Source of the DNA: DASRDS01 sp035570055
GTDB lineage: Bacteria; Gemmatimonadota; Gemmatimonadetes; Gemmatimonadales; Gemmatimonadaceae
DNA length: 64,000 nucleotides
Direction: 5' to 3'
Assembly (NCBI GenBank): GCA_035570055.1
Contig: DATMLM010000010.1
Span: 1-64,000, forward strand
In this document: piece by piece, positions 1 through 8,739 of the stretch
Layout of the letters: the number at the start of each line of letters is the position of its first letter
Position numbering within the stretch: position 1 is the stretch's first letter
Notes under the pieces: generated by a model
What the model was told of the DNA's origin: nothing
Seen by the model: the letters and a program-made list of their open reading frames with translations, nothing else
Databases searched by the model: none
Program-made: the position numbers and the translations under genes

Positions 1-344
1 TGGCGCCCCGTTCCAGGGGACTTCGACTACTTGCACGTATCGCGTCCGTGGGTCCTACAACCCCGTGGCACCCGAAGGTCCCACGGTTTGGGCTCGTCCC
101 GTTTCGCTCGCCGCTACTTCGGGAATCTCGGTTGATTTCTCTTCCTCAGGGTACTGAGATGTTTCAGTTCCCCTGGTTTGCCTCCCTTTCGGGATGACGG
201 TGATTGCTCACCGCCGGGTTGCCCCATTCGGCCATCCAAGGATCGCAGGATGTGTGCTCCTCCCCTTGGCTTATCGCAGCTTACCACGGCCTTCATCGCC
301 TTCGTGTGCCCAGGCATCCCCCACATGCTTTCGCTCGCTTGACC
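1..344 (-). rRNA. rrl: 23S ribosomal RNA, 5' end only
   Basis: Read on the minus strand, this matches the start of bacterial 23S rRNA: GGTCAAGCGAGCGAAAGC, then the GGATGCCTGGGCAC and GAAGGCGATGAAGG blocks of domain I. The gene runs off the left edge, so only about the first 340 nt are present. The 5' end near 344 is set by comparison with the E. coli start (GGTTAAGCG) and is good to a few bases. It lies downstream of 16S in the usual 16S-23S order. Confidence 0.93.
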
Positions 345-450
345 ACATCAATTCGTGTTCAAGCAGAGCACGCGCGATCTACGATGTGTTCAACGTATTC
401 AACGTCTCGCGTTGGATTCGTTTCCCACGATCACTACCGACGAACAGTTG

Positions 451-460
451 TCAAACAGCA
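451..460 (-). promoter_or_regulatory. boxA-like antitermination element in the rRNA spacer
   Basis: On the minus strand the sequence TGCTGTTTGA matches the rrn boxA consensus (TGCTCTTTNA) at nine of ten informative positions. It directly follows the T-tract of the hairpin at 460-482. boxA in rRNA leaders and spacers binds NusB-S10 and lets RNA polymerase read through terminators. Function here is inferred from sequence and place. Confidence 0.5.
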
Positions 461-482
461 AAAAAAATCCGGGCTCCGCCCG
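460..482 (-). terminator. terminator-like hairpin inside the rRNA operon spacer
   Basis: On the minus strand, CGGGC-GGA-GCCCG forms a perfect 5 bp GC stem with a 3 nt loop, followed one base later by eight consecutive Ts. This is the form of an intrinsic terminator, but it lies between 16S and 23S. It would either lower 23S transcription or be overridden by the adjacent boxA-like element. Confidence 0.6.
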
Positions 483-588
483 AATAATCAGAAATCAAAA
501 TCGAGATTGGGAAATGTGTCGAGGCGTCGACTACGTGAGGACTTTCCGAGCGCATCTCTTACGAAATGTGCCCTTACTCGTCGCTCCG

Positions 589-2121
<1,533 letters not shown>

Positions 2122-2141
2122 AGTTGATTAGCTCTCGAGAA

Positions 2142-2171
2142 ACGCTGCCACGCTGCCTCGCGTGGCAGCGT
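2142..2171 (-). repeat. perfect hairpin in the 16S leader
   Basis: ACGCTGCCACG (2142-2152) and CGTGGCAGCGT (2161-2171) form an 11 bp perfect inverted repeat with an 8 nt loop. It lies about 20 nt upstream of the mature 16S 5' end and downstream of the predicted promoter, so it is transcribed as leader. A processing signal is plausible. No T-tract follows, so it does not look like a terminator. Confidence 0.7.
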
Positions 2172-2325
2172 ATCCGAATCACTATAGAAAATGTCAGAGT
2201 TGACTCTCCCCGACGTCCTGAAAAACGTCGGATCAATGAGTCGCCTCGCACATCCCCAATCTCGATTTCAATTATCAAAAAGCGTCTTGCATTTTGGTTC
2301 CGGCGCAAGTGCGCCAGAGCCTTTA

Positions 2326-2354
2326 ACTATACAGGGGTGTCACCTTCTGGTCAA
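2326..2354 (-). promoter_or_regulatory. predicted rRNA operon promoter
   Basis: Minus strand: a -35 box TTGACC (2354-2349), a 17 nt spacer, and a -10 box TATAGT (2331-2326) preceded by TG two bases earlier (extended -10). The spacing is ideal for a housekeeping sigma factor. It would start transcription near 2320, giving a leader of about 200 nt before 16S. Confidence 0.65.
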
Positions 2355-2380
2355 CCCCTCGCGCTTCGCTGCTCGGGGTC

Positions 2381-2408
2381 GCATTTGCCAAAAAAACCTG
2401 GCAAATGC
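2381..2408. repeat. inverted repeat upstream of the rrn promoter
   Basis: GCATTTGCCA and TGGCAAATGC form a perfect 10 bp stem around an 8 nt A-rich loop (AAAAAACC on the plus strand, so a T-run on the minus strand). It lies between tRNA-Lys and the rrn promoter. It may end the tRNA transcript or bind a regulator. The T-run is inside the loop, so it is not a classical terminator. Confidence 0.5.
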
Positions 2409-2421
2409 CATCGGTTCTCCT

Positions 2422-2453
2422 CTGGGGGACAAACCCCCAACAACGTCCCCCAG
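2422..2453. repeat. inverted repeat between tRNA-Lys and rrn
   Basis: CTGGGGGAC (2422-2430) and GTCCCCCAG (2445-2453) are perfect 9 bp inverted repeats around 14 nt. A nested GGGGG/CCCCC pairing makes alternative folds possible. It follows the tRNA-Lys 3' end in the direction of transcription, so a 3' processing or termination role for the tRNA transcript is possible. There is no U-run. Confidence 0.45.
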
Positions 2454-2505
2454 ACCCCCCCACTACCGAACAGTCCTGCTCTCTAGCGATCAGTCCTGCC
2501 TTCTA

Positions 2506-2578
2506 TGCACCCGGTAGGAATCGAACCTACAACCTGTCGATTAAGAGTCGAATGCTCTGCCAATTGAGCTACGGGTGC
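2506..2578 (-). tRNA. tRNA-Lys (anticodon CUU)
   Basis: A 73 nt cloverleaf with acceptor GCACCCG/CGGGTGC, D-arm, anticodon loop CTCTTAA (anticodon CTT, codon AAG), T-loop TTCGATT and discriminator A. The outermost anticodon-stem pair is a U/C mismatch, with the other four paired. The 3' CCA is not encoded. It is the last of three tRNAs upstream of the rrn promoter. Confidence 0.93.
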
Positions 2579-2592
2579 GACGTATCCTGACA

Positions 2593-2666
2593 CGCGCCAG
2601 GAGGGACTCGAACCCCCGACCCACAGCTTAGAAGGCTGTTGCTCTATCCACCTGAGCTACTGGCGC
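2593..2666 (-). tRNA. tRNA-Arg (anticodon UCU)
   Basis: A 74 nt cloverleaf with acceptor GCGCCAG/CTGGCGC, anticodon stem ACAGC/GCTGT and loop CTTCTAA, giving anticodon TCT (codons AGA/AGG). T-arm GGGGG-TTCGAGT-CCCTC. The discriminator is G and no CCA is encoded. It lies 14 nt from tRNA-Lys and 22 nt from tRNA-Pro, so the three are probably one transcript. Confidence 0.95.
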
Positions 2667-2688
2667 CTGAGTCGCTAAGTACCGCACA

Positions 2689-2762
2689 TCGGGGCGACCG
2701 GATTTGAACCGGTGACCTCCTGCTCCCAAAGCAGGCGCGATACCAGGCTACGCTACGCCCCG
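2689..2762 (-). tRNA. tRNA-Pro (anticodon UGG)
   Basis: A 74 nt cloverleaf with acceptor CGGGGCG/CGCCCCG, anticodon stem CCTGC/GCAGG and loop TTTGGGA (anticodon TGG). T-loop TTCGAAT, discriminator A, no encoded CCA. It is the first tRNA of the Pro-Arg-Lys set in the direction of transcription. Confidence 0.95.
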
Positions 2763-2966
2763 TCTATCACCCTTCCAAACAGTAAAGTCGAGCCGCGTAA
2801 CGTAACCGGAGCCGTAAACACGGTCAACACTTAGCTCAACACAGGTTGCCTCGAGCAATCAGCGCAAATCCGCACAGTGGACACAGTTGCGGACATCGTA
2901 CCGGCCATGCTTGCGATTGTAGCGTGCATAATATACTGTTAATCCAATACTTACAGAGTCAAATGA
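2763..2966. other. divergent intergenic region between tRNA-Pro and fic
   Basis: About 200 nt without a gene. It must hold the tRNA promoter (minus) and the fic promoter (plus). An AT-rich TATACT next to CATAAT at about 2927-2938 is the best -10 candidate for fic, but no convincing -35 sits at normal spacing. I see no repeat or attachment-site signature. Confidence 0.4.
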
Positions 2967-4187
2967 GTGGACATGGAACCGGACATCCTACCGGCGGACC
3001 GCGGTGAAACCGTGTCAGAGATGGAGCCTCTGTACATCTCCGACGCATCGCGCCATCGCGGACCACTCAACGATCTCGCCCTCGACCTCACACAAAAGTC
3101 CGCCGGCTTTCGACGCAGTCTGCCGGCTTCTCTCCTGTCATCGCTCGCCGATCTCGTGCGCGCCATGAACTGCTACTACTCGAATCTCATCGAGGGTCAT
3201 GACACTCACCCGATCGAGATCGAGCGGGCACTGAAAAACGACTATAGCAGTGATGCCCACAAGCGTGATCTACAACTCGAAGCACGAGCGCACATCGCGG
3301 TACAGCAATGGATCGATACTGGAGGCCTCAAAGACAAACGCGCCATTACCACTGCAGGCATCACGGAAACGCATCGCCGTTTCTGCGAATTGCTTCCCGA
3401 TGATTTGCTCTGGGTCGACGATCCCATCACGAAAGAACGTGTCCGAGTCATCCCTGGTGAGCTTCGACGGCGCGACGTAAAGGTAGGCAATCACATCGCG
3501 ATCAGTCCCGGCGCCTTGCCTCGCTTTCTCGAACGATTTCAACAGGTCTACGCACATCTCGGCAAAGCTGACTTGCTCGTCGCCACAGCCGCCATCCATC
3601 ACCGGTTGCTCTGGATGCATCCTTTCCTCGACGGCAATGGCCGCGTAGCGCGTCTCACATCTCACGCCTTGCTGCTCGATATCCTGGATACGGGTGGCGT
3701 GTGGTCCATCGCGCGCGGCCTGGCTCGAAACGTCGCTGAGTACAAAGCGCTACTCGCCAACTGCGACAGGCCCCGTCGGAACGACCTCGACGGCCGGGGA
3801 GCGCTGAGCGAAGAAGCGCTCGCGGAGTTCACACGATTTTTCCTCACGACCTGCATCGACCAGGTCTCGTTCATGGAGGACCTTATGCAGCCCGACCGAC
3901 TGCGCTCACGAATTCTGGTATGGGCAGAAGAAGAGGTCCGCGCCGGCGCACTACCCGCAAAATCTGGCGCTATTCTGGAAGCCATACTCTACCGCGGAGA
4001 GCTGCCCCGGGGAGAAGTTGACGGTGTCGTGGGCACAGGCGACCGGCAGGCTCGCCGCATTGTCACCGCTCTTCTCGACAAGCGCGTTCTAGCGTCGAAC
4101 AGTCCACGTGCTCCGCTCCGGCTCGCCTTCCCCGCCGCCCTGGCCTCGCGCTGGATGCCGGGCCTGTTTCCGGACAGACCGCGCTAA
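2967..4187 (+). CDS. Fic-domain AMP transferase
   Basis: A 406-residue Fic/DOC protein. Fic enzymes transfer AMP, or another nucleotide part, to hydroxyl side chains of target proteins. The catalytic loop HPFLDGNGR (about residues 218-226) is intact with its His. An N-terminal SNLIEG (72-77) fits the (S/T)xxxE(G/N) inhibitory helix, so this is a self-inhibited class II Fic. The rest of the N terminus is Fic_N-like and the last 80 residues look like a winged helix. The start is GTG at 2967, with ATG at 2973 an alternative. The 3' end overlaps the next gene tail-to-tail by 4 nt. It stands next to a tRNA set, as mobile defence or toxin genes often do. The target is not predictable from sequence. 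Confidence 0.88.
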   Translation: MDMEPDILPADRGETVSEMEPLYISDASRHRGPLNDLALDLTQKSAGFRRSLPASLLSSLADLVRAMNCYYSNLIEGHDTHPIEIERALKNDYSSDAHKRDLQLEARAHIAVQQWIDTGGLKDKRAITTAGITETHRRFCELLPDDLLWVDDPITKERVRVIPGELRRRDVKVGNHIAISPGALPRFLERFQQVYAHLGKADLLVATAAIHHRLLWMHPFLDGNGRVARLTSHALLLDILDTGGVWSIARGLARNVAEYKALLANCDRPRRNDLDGRGALSEEALAEFTRFFLTTCIDQVSFMEDLMQPDRLRSRILVWAEEEVRAGALPAKSGAILEAILYRGELPRGEVDGVVGTGDRQARRIVTALLDKRVLASNSPRAPLRLAFPAALASRWMPGLFPDRPR

Positions 4188-5410
4188 CGCGCACCCATTG
4201 GCGCCAGGCTCCAACCGAGCTCGCCCACGGCGACTTGTTCGAGGTGCGCGGCGAGTGGCTCAATGCGAAGCGATGCCAGGTCGAACATCGGACGCCAACG
4301 GTCCACAAAGAGGCTCGCCAATTTGACGAACGGTCGCGCCAATTCCTCCGGTGTGAACGTGTCCGTGCAGCCTCTGAACGTCTGCTGGGAATCGGCTGGG
4401 GCGAGCAGCGCGGGTATATCAGGAAGCGGATCCAATCGCCGCCCCACAAACGTCGGAGCCAGTGGACCCGGCACTGGACGCAATCCTCCCGGCTGGAAAT
4501 CCAGCGTGAAAGTCACATCCCGGTCGAGTGGCAACTCCCTGACCAGCTGACAAAACAGCAACGCGTCGTACGTCACGTCCCACAATGAGCATAGTCCCGG
4601 CGCAGCCATCGTTTCGATTGTTGTCACGTAGCCAACCGAACCGTCTTGGCCACGTCGCCAATGGCGTGCACTTCGAAGGGGCAGATCTCGCCACACGAGG
4701 TCGACGGCGTATGCCGAAGTGAGACGGCGCGGGGGTTCCGTGTCAGTAATCCCAAACGCGCGCTCGACGTGCTGCCGAAACTCGTCCAACAAGTCACCGT
4801 CAATCGTGAGCGGTAGAGCGCGAATCGGACGTACCGTGAGCTCAAAGTGCGTCGACGACCTCGGCCCAGCTTCGGTTGGCATCGGATAGAACGATCCCCA
4901 GTCGACGTATGGTCGGGGCGGCACGGTCCGCGCCGTGACGGAAGTAGCTGAGCCCGGTATCCAGCCGGGGAAGTGCGTCTCGACGAGGTCGGAGTGACGA
5001 GCGAGCTCTCGCGCAATGTCCGACCAGAACCAAATGCTGACCGGGAAACGCCCGGATTGGCGGCGGCCAGTGTCGAGATCTCGAATATCATGTTGGAGTG
5101 TCACGTCGCGATCTGCTGTCGTGGCAATGACGTATTCCGCCAACGCCGGCACGAACGTCTCCGCCTTCGCGAGCTCCGAGCGGACATCCGCGATCGTCAG
5201 TGTCTGGACCCTCTTGCTTTGGATACCGGCATACCGGCCGGCCAAGTGCGGAGGCGTGCCGTAGGCGTCGACGCCGTTTTGCGACTGCCCCCTGCGGCCG
5301 TTCCTCTGAATGCGCGCTCCCCAGACCCTCGAGAAAACATCAACCACAATGTCCTCGAACTCCTCCTCGAACTTGGGCTTAGGCAGCGTGGCGGTAGACG
5401 GGGTGGGCAT
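4184..5410 (-). CDS. PD-(D/E)xK-like nuclease domain protein, unknown C-terminal region
   Basis: A 408-residue protein whose first 70 residues look like a restriction-endonuclease fold: an acidic helix (FEEEFED, 14-20), then GQSQNGVDAYG with Asp48, then GIQSK with Gln64 and Lys66. This is the D...QxK variant of the PD-(D/E)xK core seen in Mrr-like and defence-associated nucleases. Residues 150-408 show no family I recognise. The gene is convergent with fic and overlaps its stop. Together they form a small accessory insert between the tRNAs and the core operon at 5432. Anti-phage or other conflict function is inferred from the domain and location only. Confidence 0.6.
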   Translation of the reverse strand: MPTPSTATLPKPKFEEEFEDIVVDVFSRVWGARIQRNGRRGQSQNGVDAYGTPPHLAGRYAGIQSKRVQTLTIADVRSELAKAETFVPALAEYVIATTADRDVTLQHDIRDLDTGRRQSGRFPVSIWFWSDIARELARHSDLVETHFPGWIPGSATSVTARTVPPRPYVDWGSFYPMPTEAGPRSSTHFELTVRPIRALPLTIDGDLLDEFRQHVERAFGITDTEPPRRLTSAYAVDLVWRDLPLRSARHWRRGQDGSVGYVTTIETMAAPGLCSLWDVTYDALLFCQLVRELPLDRDVTFTLDFQPGGLRPVPGPLAPTFVGRRLDPLPDIPALLAPADSQQTFRGCTDTFTPEELARPFVKLASLFVDRWRPMFDLASLRIEPLAAHLEQVAVGELGWSLAPMGAR

Positions 5411-5431
5411 CGGCGACTTCGACCGCTCTGG

Positions 5432-6037
5432 TCAACTGTTTTGGGCCTGCAGGGCCGCAAGCAGCGCCGCGAACGACCGCGCGCGGTGACTCACACGCGC
5501 CTTCTCCTCGAGCGTCGCCTCGCCAAACGTCTTACCGAGCTCGACGGACTCGAACAACGGATCATACCCAAACCCACCCGACCCGCGCGGCGCGCCAGTG
5601 ATCACTCCATGCGTAGCGCCGAGACGCACCATCTCCGAACCGAGCCCAACAAACGCCGCCGCACACACGAATCGCGCCGAACGATCCGACACATCCTTCA
5701 TGGCCTCCAACAACTTCGCGTTGTTCGCCGCGTCCGTGCCCGCCGTGCTAAATCGCCGGCTCCGCACCCCCGGCGCACCACCCAGCGCCGGCACCTCGAG
5801 CCCCGAATCATCCGCCACCGTCGCGACACCGCCCGAGATCTCGTAAAAATACCGGGCCTTCGCGAGCGCATTCGCCTCGAACGAATCAAACGCCTCCACA
5901 TCCACCTCACCCTCATCCGCCTCGAGCTGAAACTCGGCGAGATCCGTCACCGGATACCCAACCGCCGCGAACAACGGCCGCAGCTCCTTGAGCTTCCCGG
6001 GATTCCTCGTCGCCAGCAGAATCGGCGCCTTCTTCAT
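5432..6037 (-). CDS. rdgB: RdgB/HAM1 family dITP/XTP pyrophosphatase
   Basis: Hydrolyses ITP, dITP and XTP to the monophosphates, keeping deaminated purines out of nucleic acids. About 201 residues, the usual length. The N-terminal substrate loop ILLATRNPGKLKEL and the later VADDSGLEVPALGGAPGVRS block are typical of the family. The start is the Met of MKKAPILL (6037), 6 nt past the rph stop. The longer open frame adds 12 residues without conservation. It is translated after rph in the same operon, a common pairing. Confidence 0.95.
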   Translation of the reverse strand: MKKAPILLATRNPGKLKELRPLFAAVGYPVTDLAEFQLEADEGEVDVEAFDSFEANALAKARYFYEISGGVATVADDSGLEVPALGGAPGVRSRRFSTAGTDAANNAKLLEAMKDVSDRSARFVCAAAFVGLGSEMVRLGATHGVITGAPRGSGGFGYDPLFESVELGKTFGEATLEEKARVSHRARSFAALLAALQAQNS

Positions 6038-6042
6038 GGTCT

Positions 6043-6762
6043 TCACGTCACACCCAACACACGACGCTGCCACCCATCGAGCTCGGCGATCCCCTTCGAC
6101 GCCAGGTCGAGCAACGCGTTCAGCTGTGACCGCGAAAACGTCCCGTGCTCCCCAGTCCCCTGTACCTCGACAAACGACTCGGCCGAGGCCATCACAATGT
6201 TCATGTCGACCGCGGCCTTCACGTCCTCTTCATACTCGAGGTCGAGCCGCACGTCGCCATCGACAATGCCGACACTCACCGCCGCCACCCGCTGCTTGAC
6301 CGGACTCACACTCACCCGAGCAGTCTCCGCCATCCACGCGAACGCATCAACCGCGGCCACACACGCCCCCGTAATCGCCGCCGTCCGAGTCCCACCGTCG
6401 GCCTGCATCACGTCACAGTCCAACCGCAGCGTGTGCTCGCCAAACGTGAAATCCTCGATCATCGCCCGAATGCTCCGGCCGATCAGCCGCTGAATCTCCT
6501 GCGTGCGCCCCCCGAGCTGCCCGCGCTCCCGCGGCACCCGCGTCCGCGTCGCCCGCGGCAACATCGCATACTCCGCCGTGATCCACCCGAGGCCACTGCC
6601 TTTGCGCCATCCCGGCACGCCGTCTTCGACCGTGGCGGCACACAACACCCTCGTATCGCCGAACGACACGAGACACGACCCCTCGGCGTACGGGACGATA
6701 CCGCGCTCCATGGTGATGGGCCGCAGCGCACCCGCCGCGCGACCGCCCGGTCTAGCGGCCAC
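6043..6762 (-). CDS. rph: ribonuclease PH
   Basis: A 239-residue phosphate-dependent 3'-5' exoribonuclease that trims tRNA 3' ends. Family blocks are clear: LRPITMERG at the N terminus, RGQLGGRTQEIQRLIGRS, and LDCDVMQADGGTRTAAITG. It starts at GTG (6762) inside the last codons of rfaE2. rdgB follows 6 nt later. Confidence 0.96.
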   Translation of the reverse strand: MAARPGGRAAGALRPITMERGIVPYAEGSCLVSFGDTRVLCAATVEDGVPGWRKGSGLGWITAEYAMLPRATRTRVPRERGQLGGRTQEIQRLIGRSIRAMIEDFTFGEHTLRLDCDVMQADGGTRTAAITGACVAAVDAFAWMAETARVSVSPVKQRVAAVSVGIVDGDVRLDLEYEEDVKAAVDMNIVMASAESFVEVQGTGEHGTFSRSQLNALLDLASKGIAELDGWQRRVLGVT

Positions 6763-7207
6763 GGATGCGGTCGACGATCGACGTGGTCGAGTGTCCCTCG
6801 AGTAGTGGCACCACGACTACCTCGCCGCCCCGCGCACGGACTTCCTTTGCGCCCACGATCGTCTCCTCGCGATAATCGCCGCCTTTGACCAGCACGTCCG
6901 GCTCGAGTGCCGTCACAATCGCGAGTGGCGTGTCCTCATCGAAGATCACCACGGCGTCGACGGCCTCGAAAGCCGCCAAAACATACGCGCGGTCGGCCTC
7001 GGAGCGCAGCGGGCGCTCGGGCCCCTTGTTCAACCGCCGCACCGAGGCATCGCTGTTCACGCCGACGATCAGCGCATCGCCGAAACCGCGAGCCGTAGTC
7101 AACAGGTCGACGTGGCCGGAATGCAACAGATCGAAGACGCCGTTCGTGAACACGACCCTGCCGGTCTGCGCTCGGCGCCACCGGCGGGCCTCCTCCAACG
7201 ACATCAC
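6752..7207 (-). CDS. rfaE2: D-glycero-beta-D-manno-heptose 1-phosphate adenylyltransferase
   Basis: A 151-residue cytidylyltransferase-fold enzyme that activates heptose-1-phosphate with ATP to ADP-heptose for the LPS inner core. It shows the nucleotide-binding FTNGVFDLLHSGHVDLL and the later LVKGGDYREETIVGA. The length fits the stand-alone transferase half (RfaE2/HldE C-terminal) without the kinase half. It lies among envelope genes and implies a heptose-containing LPS. Confidence 0.92.
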   Translation of the reverse strand: MMSLEEARRWRRAQTGRVVFTNGVFDLLHSGHVDLLTTARGFGDALIVGVNSDASVRRLNKGPERPLRSEADRAYVLAAFEAVDAVVIFDEDTPLAIVTALEPDVLVKGGDYREETIVGAKEVRARGGEVVVVPLLEGHSTTSIVDRIRGR

Positions 7208-7227
7208 TTTCGAGCGGGGCGCTCGAA

Positions 7228-7590
7228 TCAGAAATCCGCCTCGGCGTGCGGATTAAAGAAGAAATCGCGCGTAATGACGCCCATGTTCACATGAGCATAA
7301 TACTGGTTGTCGATCACGATGTGATGCCGCCCCCGCTCGACAACGATCTCGTACGCGTCATCCGGCAGCACCAGCGAGTCCGCCATCGACCGCAAATGCT
7401 GCTTGATCTGCCGGTCCGTATAGTGCCCGGCGAACTTCGCTTCCTGCTTGAACGCGTCGGCGTACTGATAGTACTTCCAGTACGCGTCGCCGACGTACAT
7501 GCCCGCCCATCCGCCAATGCCGAGGACGGCCATGGCGAGAAAGCACCCCAGCTTGACGCCACCACGCCGGCTGCGCAGGCGCGTCACCAT
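7228..7590 (-). CDS. small membrane-anchored protein of unknown function
   Basis: 120 residues with one N-terminal transmembrane helix (GCFLAMAVLGIGGWAGMYVG, about residues 14-33) after a basic start (VTRLRSRRGG), so type II topology is likely. The rest is a small soluble domain with many aromatic and charged residues. I do not recognise the family. It starts at the ATG that overlaps the lptE stop by 7 nt and precedes rfaE2, which suggests translation with the LPS genes. Confidence 0.7.
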   Translation of the reverse strand: MVTRLRSRRGGVKLGCFLAMAVLGIGGWAGMYVGDAYWKYYQYADAFKQEAKFAGHYTDRQIKQHLRSMADSLVLPDDAYEIVVERGRHHIVIDNQYYAHVNMGVITRDFFFNPHAEADF

Positions 7591-8141
7591 TGGGACTGGG
7601 CCCCTTCGACAACGTCGTTCACAACTTTCTTGACGGCCTGAGCCCGCCCTTGTAACTCGCCGCCGTCGGGATAGTCGCCGGCCTCGACGAGCCCTTTGCG
7701 CTGCCACAGGATCCGCCCGGTCGCCTGCTCGTCGATCTCGACATCGATCTGGAGCTCCAATCGGCGCTGCGTCGTCGTCGCCGTCGCCGTCGCGCCAGTG
7801 ATGCGGCCGCCGGAATACCCGACGGGCACGTCGATGTCGTAGCGCTGGATGGTCCCCTTGAGGATCGCATCCGCGTGCTCCTCGCCAACCTCGCGCAGGC
7901 CGAGCCGCGATCCGGTAACGGCTCGCAACCCGTCCAAAATGTTCTTCTGGAGCTCGGGCGTCGGCGTATTGTTCTCGAACGGCTCGACCGCGATCGTCTT
8001 GATGTTCTGCGGCAGGCCCCCGCCATGGAAGCCGTATTTCCAAAAGCAGCCGCTGAGCATACCCGCGGCGATTACCGCGAGAATACTCCTAGCGATGCCA
8101 GAGCTCTGGGTCGATCTCGGCCACCGTATCACTGCGCACAT
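7584..8141 (-). CDS. lptE: LptE-like LPS assembly lipoprotein
   Basis: About 185 residues with a lipoprotein signal: hydrophobic ILAVIAAGM, then lipobox LSGC. The mature part has the LptE/DUF4136-like start GGGLPQNIKTIAVEPFENNTP, followed by a beta-rich domain and the conserved pattern ILKGTIQRYDID. LptE plugs LptD at the outer membrane for LPS export. The start is uncertain: ATG 8141 or GTG 8132 both overlap the upstream gene by about 50 nt. Confidence 0.8.
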   Translation of the reverse strand: MCAVIRWPRSTQSSGIARSILAVIAAGMLSGCFWKYGFHGGGLPQNIKTIAVEPFENNTPTPELQKNILDGLRAVTGSRLGLREVGEEHADAILKGTIQRYDIDVPVGYSGGRITGATATATTTQRRLELQIDVEIDEQATGRILWQRKGLVEAGDYPDGGELQGRAQAVKKVVNDVVEGAQSQW

Positions 8142-8739
8142 GGGTCAGAGTCAGAGACCGTCCGGCCGACGGATTCTCGAACCGTATGTCGTCGTTTCTC
8201 CGCCGCACCACGGTCTCGCGTACGCGCCCCGCACTCAATCGTTCCAACCCTACCAAGCGAGCATCCGCGAAGGCCACACGCCACACACTGCTCTTCGCGG
8301 GATCACCCCCGCTCGTACTGAGATCCGCTCGTAGCGTGTCGCCATCCACCCGCATCGCCGTGTCCGTCGCCGGAACCCGAAACCGGCCCAGCGCGGCCCA
8401 CAGCACCACCGGCGAAGGAAGATATCGCTTGATGCGATCTCCCCCTCCCCCGGAGACGACCGTATCAGCGAAAAGCCACGCGTGCCCCGACCCCATCCCA
8501 CCCGCCACCGCAAAGTCCAAACGCGCGCTGTCGGGCGGAGCAATCAGCGCCCGGCCCTCACCTCTGGCAAGCAGATCACGATCGCGGTACTCCCAACGAA
8601 ACGTGAGCTTCCCATGGCTGGCAGGCAACACAGCGGAGGGCAGCCTCGTGGGCGTCGCTGGCGCTATGCCCTTGAGCTCGCCAGCCATCGGAGGCGCGCA
8701 TGCCGTAAGTATTATCGTGAGGGCGACCACTCTCCTCAT
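8089..8739 (-). CDS. predicted lipoprotein, LolB/DUF4292-like shape
   Basis: About 216 residues. The start MRRVVALTIILTAC is a lipoprotein signal with the lipid Cys near residue 14. The body is a beta-rich domain of the kind seen in LolB or DUF4292 outer-membrane lipoproteins, but no diagnostic motif lets me name it. The ATG overlaps the stop of the upstream HEAT/cyclophilin gene (ATGA). It sits directly before lptE, so a role in the envelope is likely. Confidence 0.65.
   Translation of the reverse strand: MRRVVALTIILTACAPPMAGELKGIAPATPTRLPSAVLPASHGKLTFRWEYRDRDLLARGEGRALIAPPDSARLDFAVAGGMGSGHAWLFADTVVSGGGGDRIKRYLPSPVVLWAALGRFRVPATDTAMRVDGDTLRADLSTSGGDPAKSSVWRVAFADARLVGLERLSAGRVRETVVRRRNDDIRFENPSAGRSLTLTHVRSDTVAEIDPELWHR

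Larger units (their letters stand above)
345..588 (-). other. 16S-23S internal transcribed spacer, without tRNA genes
   Basis: About 245 nt separate the two rRNA genes. I see no tRNA-Ile, tRNA-Ala or other cloverleaf on either strand. The spacer holds a GC hairpin followed by eight Ts (minus strand) and, directly after it, a boxA-like antitermination element. Both are listed separately. Short open frames across the rRNA genes and the spacer are not coding. Confidence 0.8.

Noticed and set aside
390..460. TTGACA after the T-tract in the spacer as a 23S promoter
   Set aside because: No -10 box at normal spacing. The same bases fit boxA better.
2181..2192. TATAGT on the minus strand as a second rrn promoter
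   Set aside because: A -10-like hexamer is present, but no acceptable -35 sits 16-18 nt upstream.
3300..5410. The Fic and nuclease genes as a classical toxin-antitoxin operon
   Set aside because: They are convergent, not co-directional, and neither looks like a small antitoxin.
4973..6493. 506-codon plus-strand open frame
   Set aside because: It is antisense to the nuclease gene, rdgB and rph, with an Arg/Pro-rich composition typical of high-GC shadow frames.
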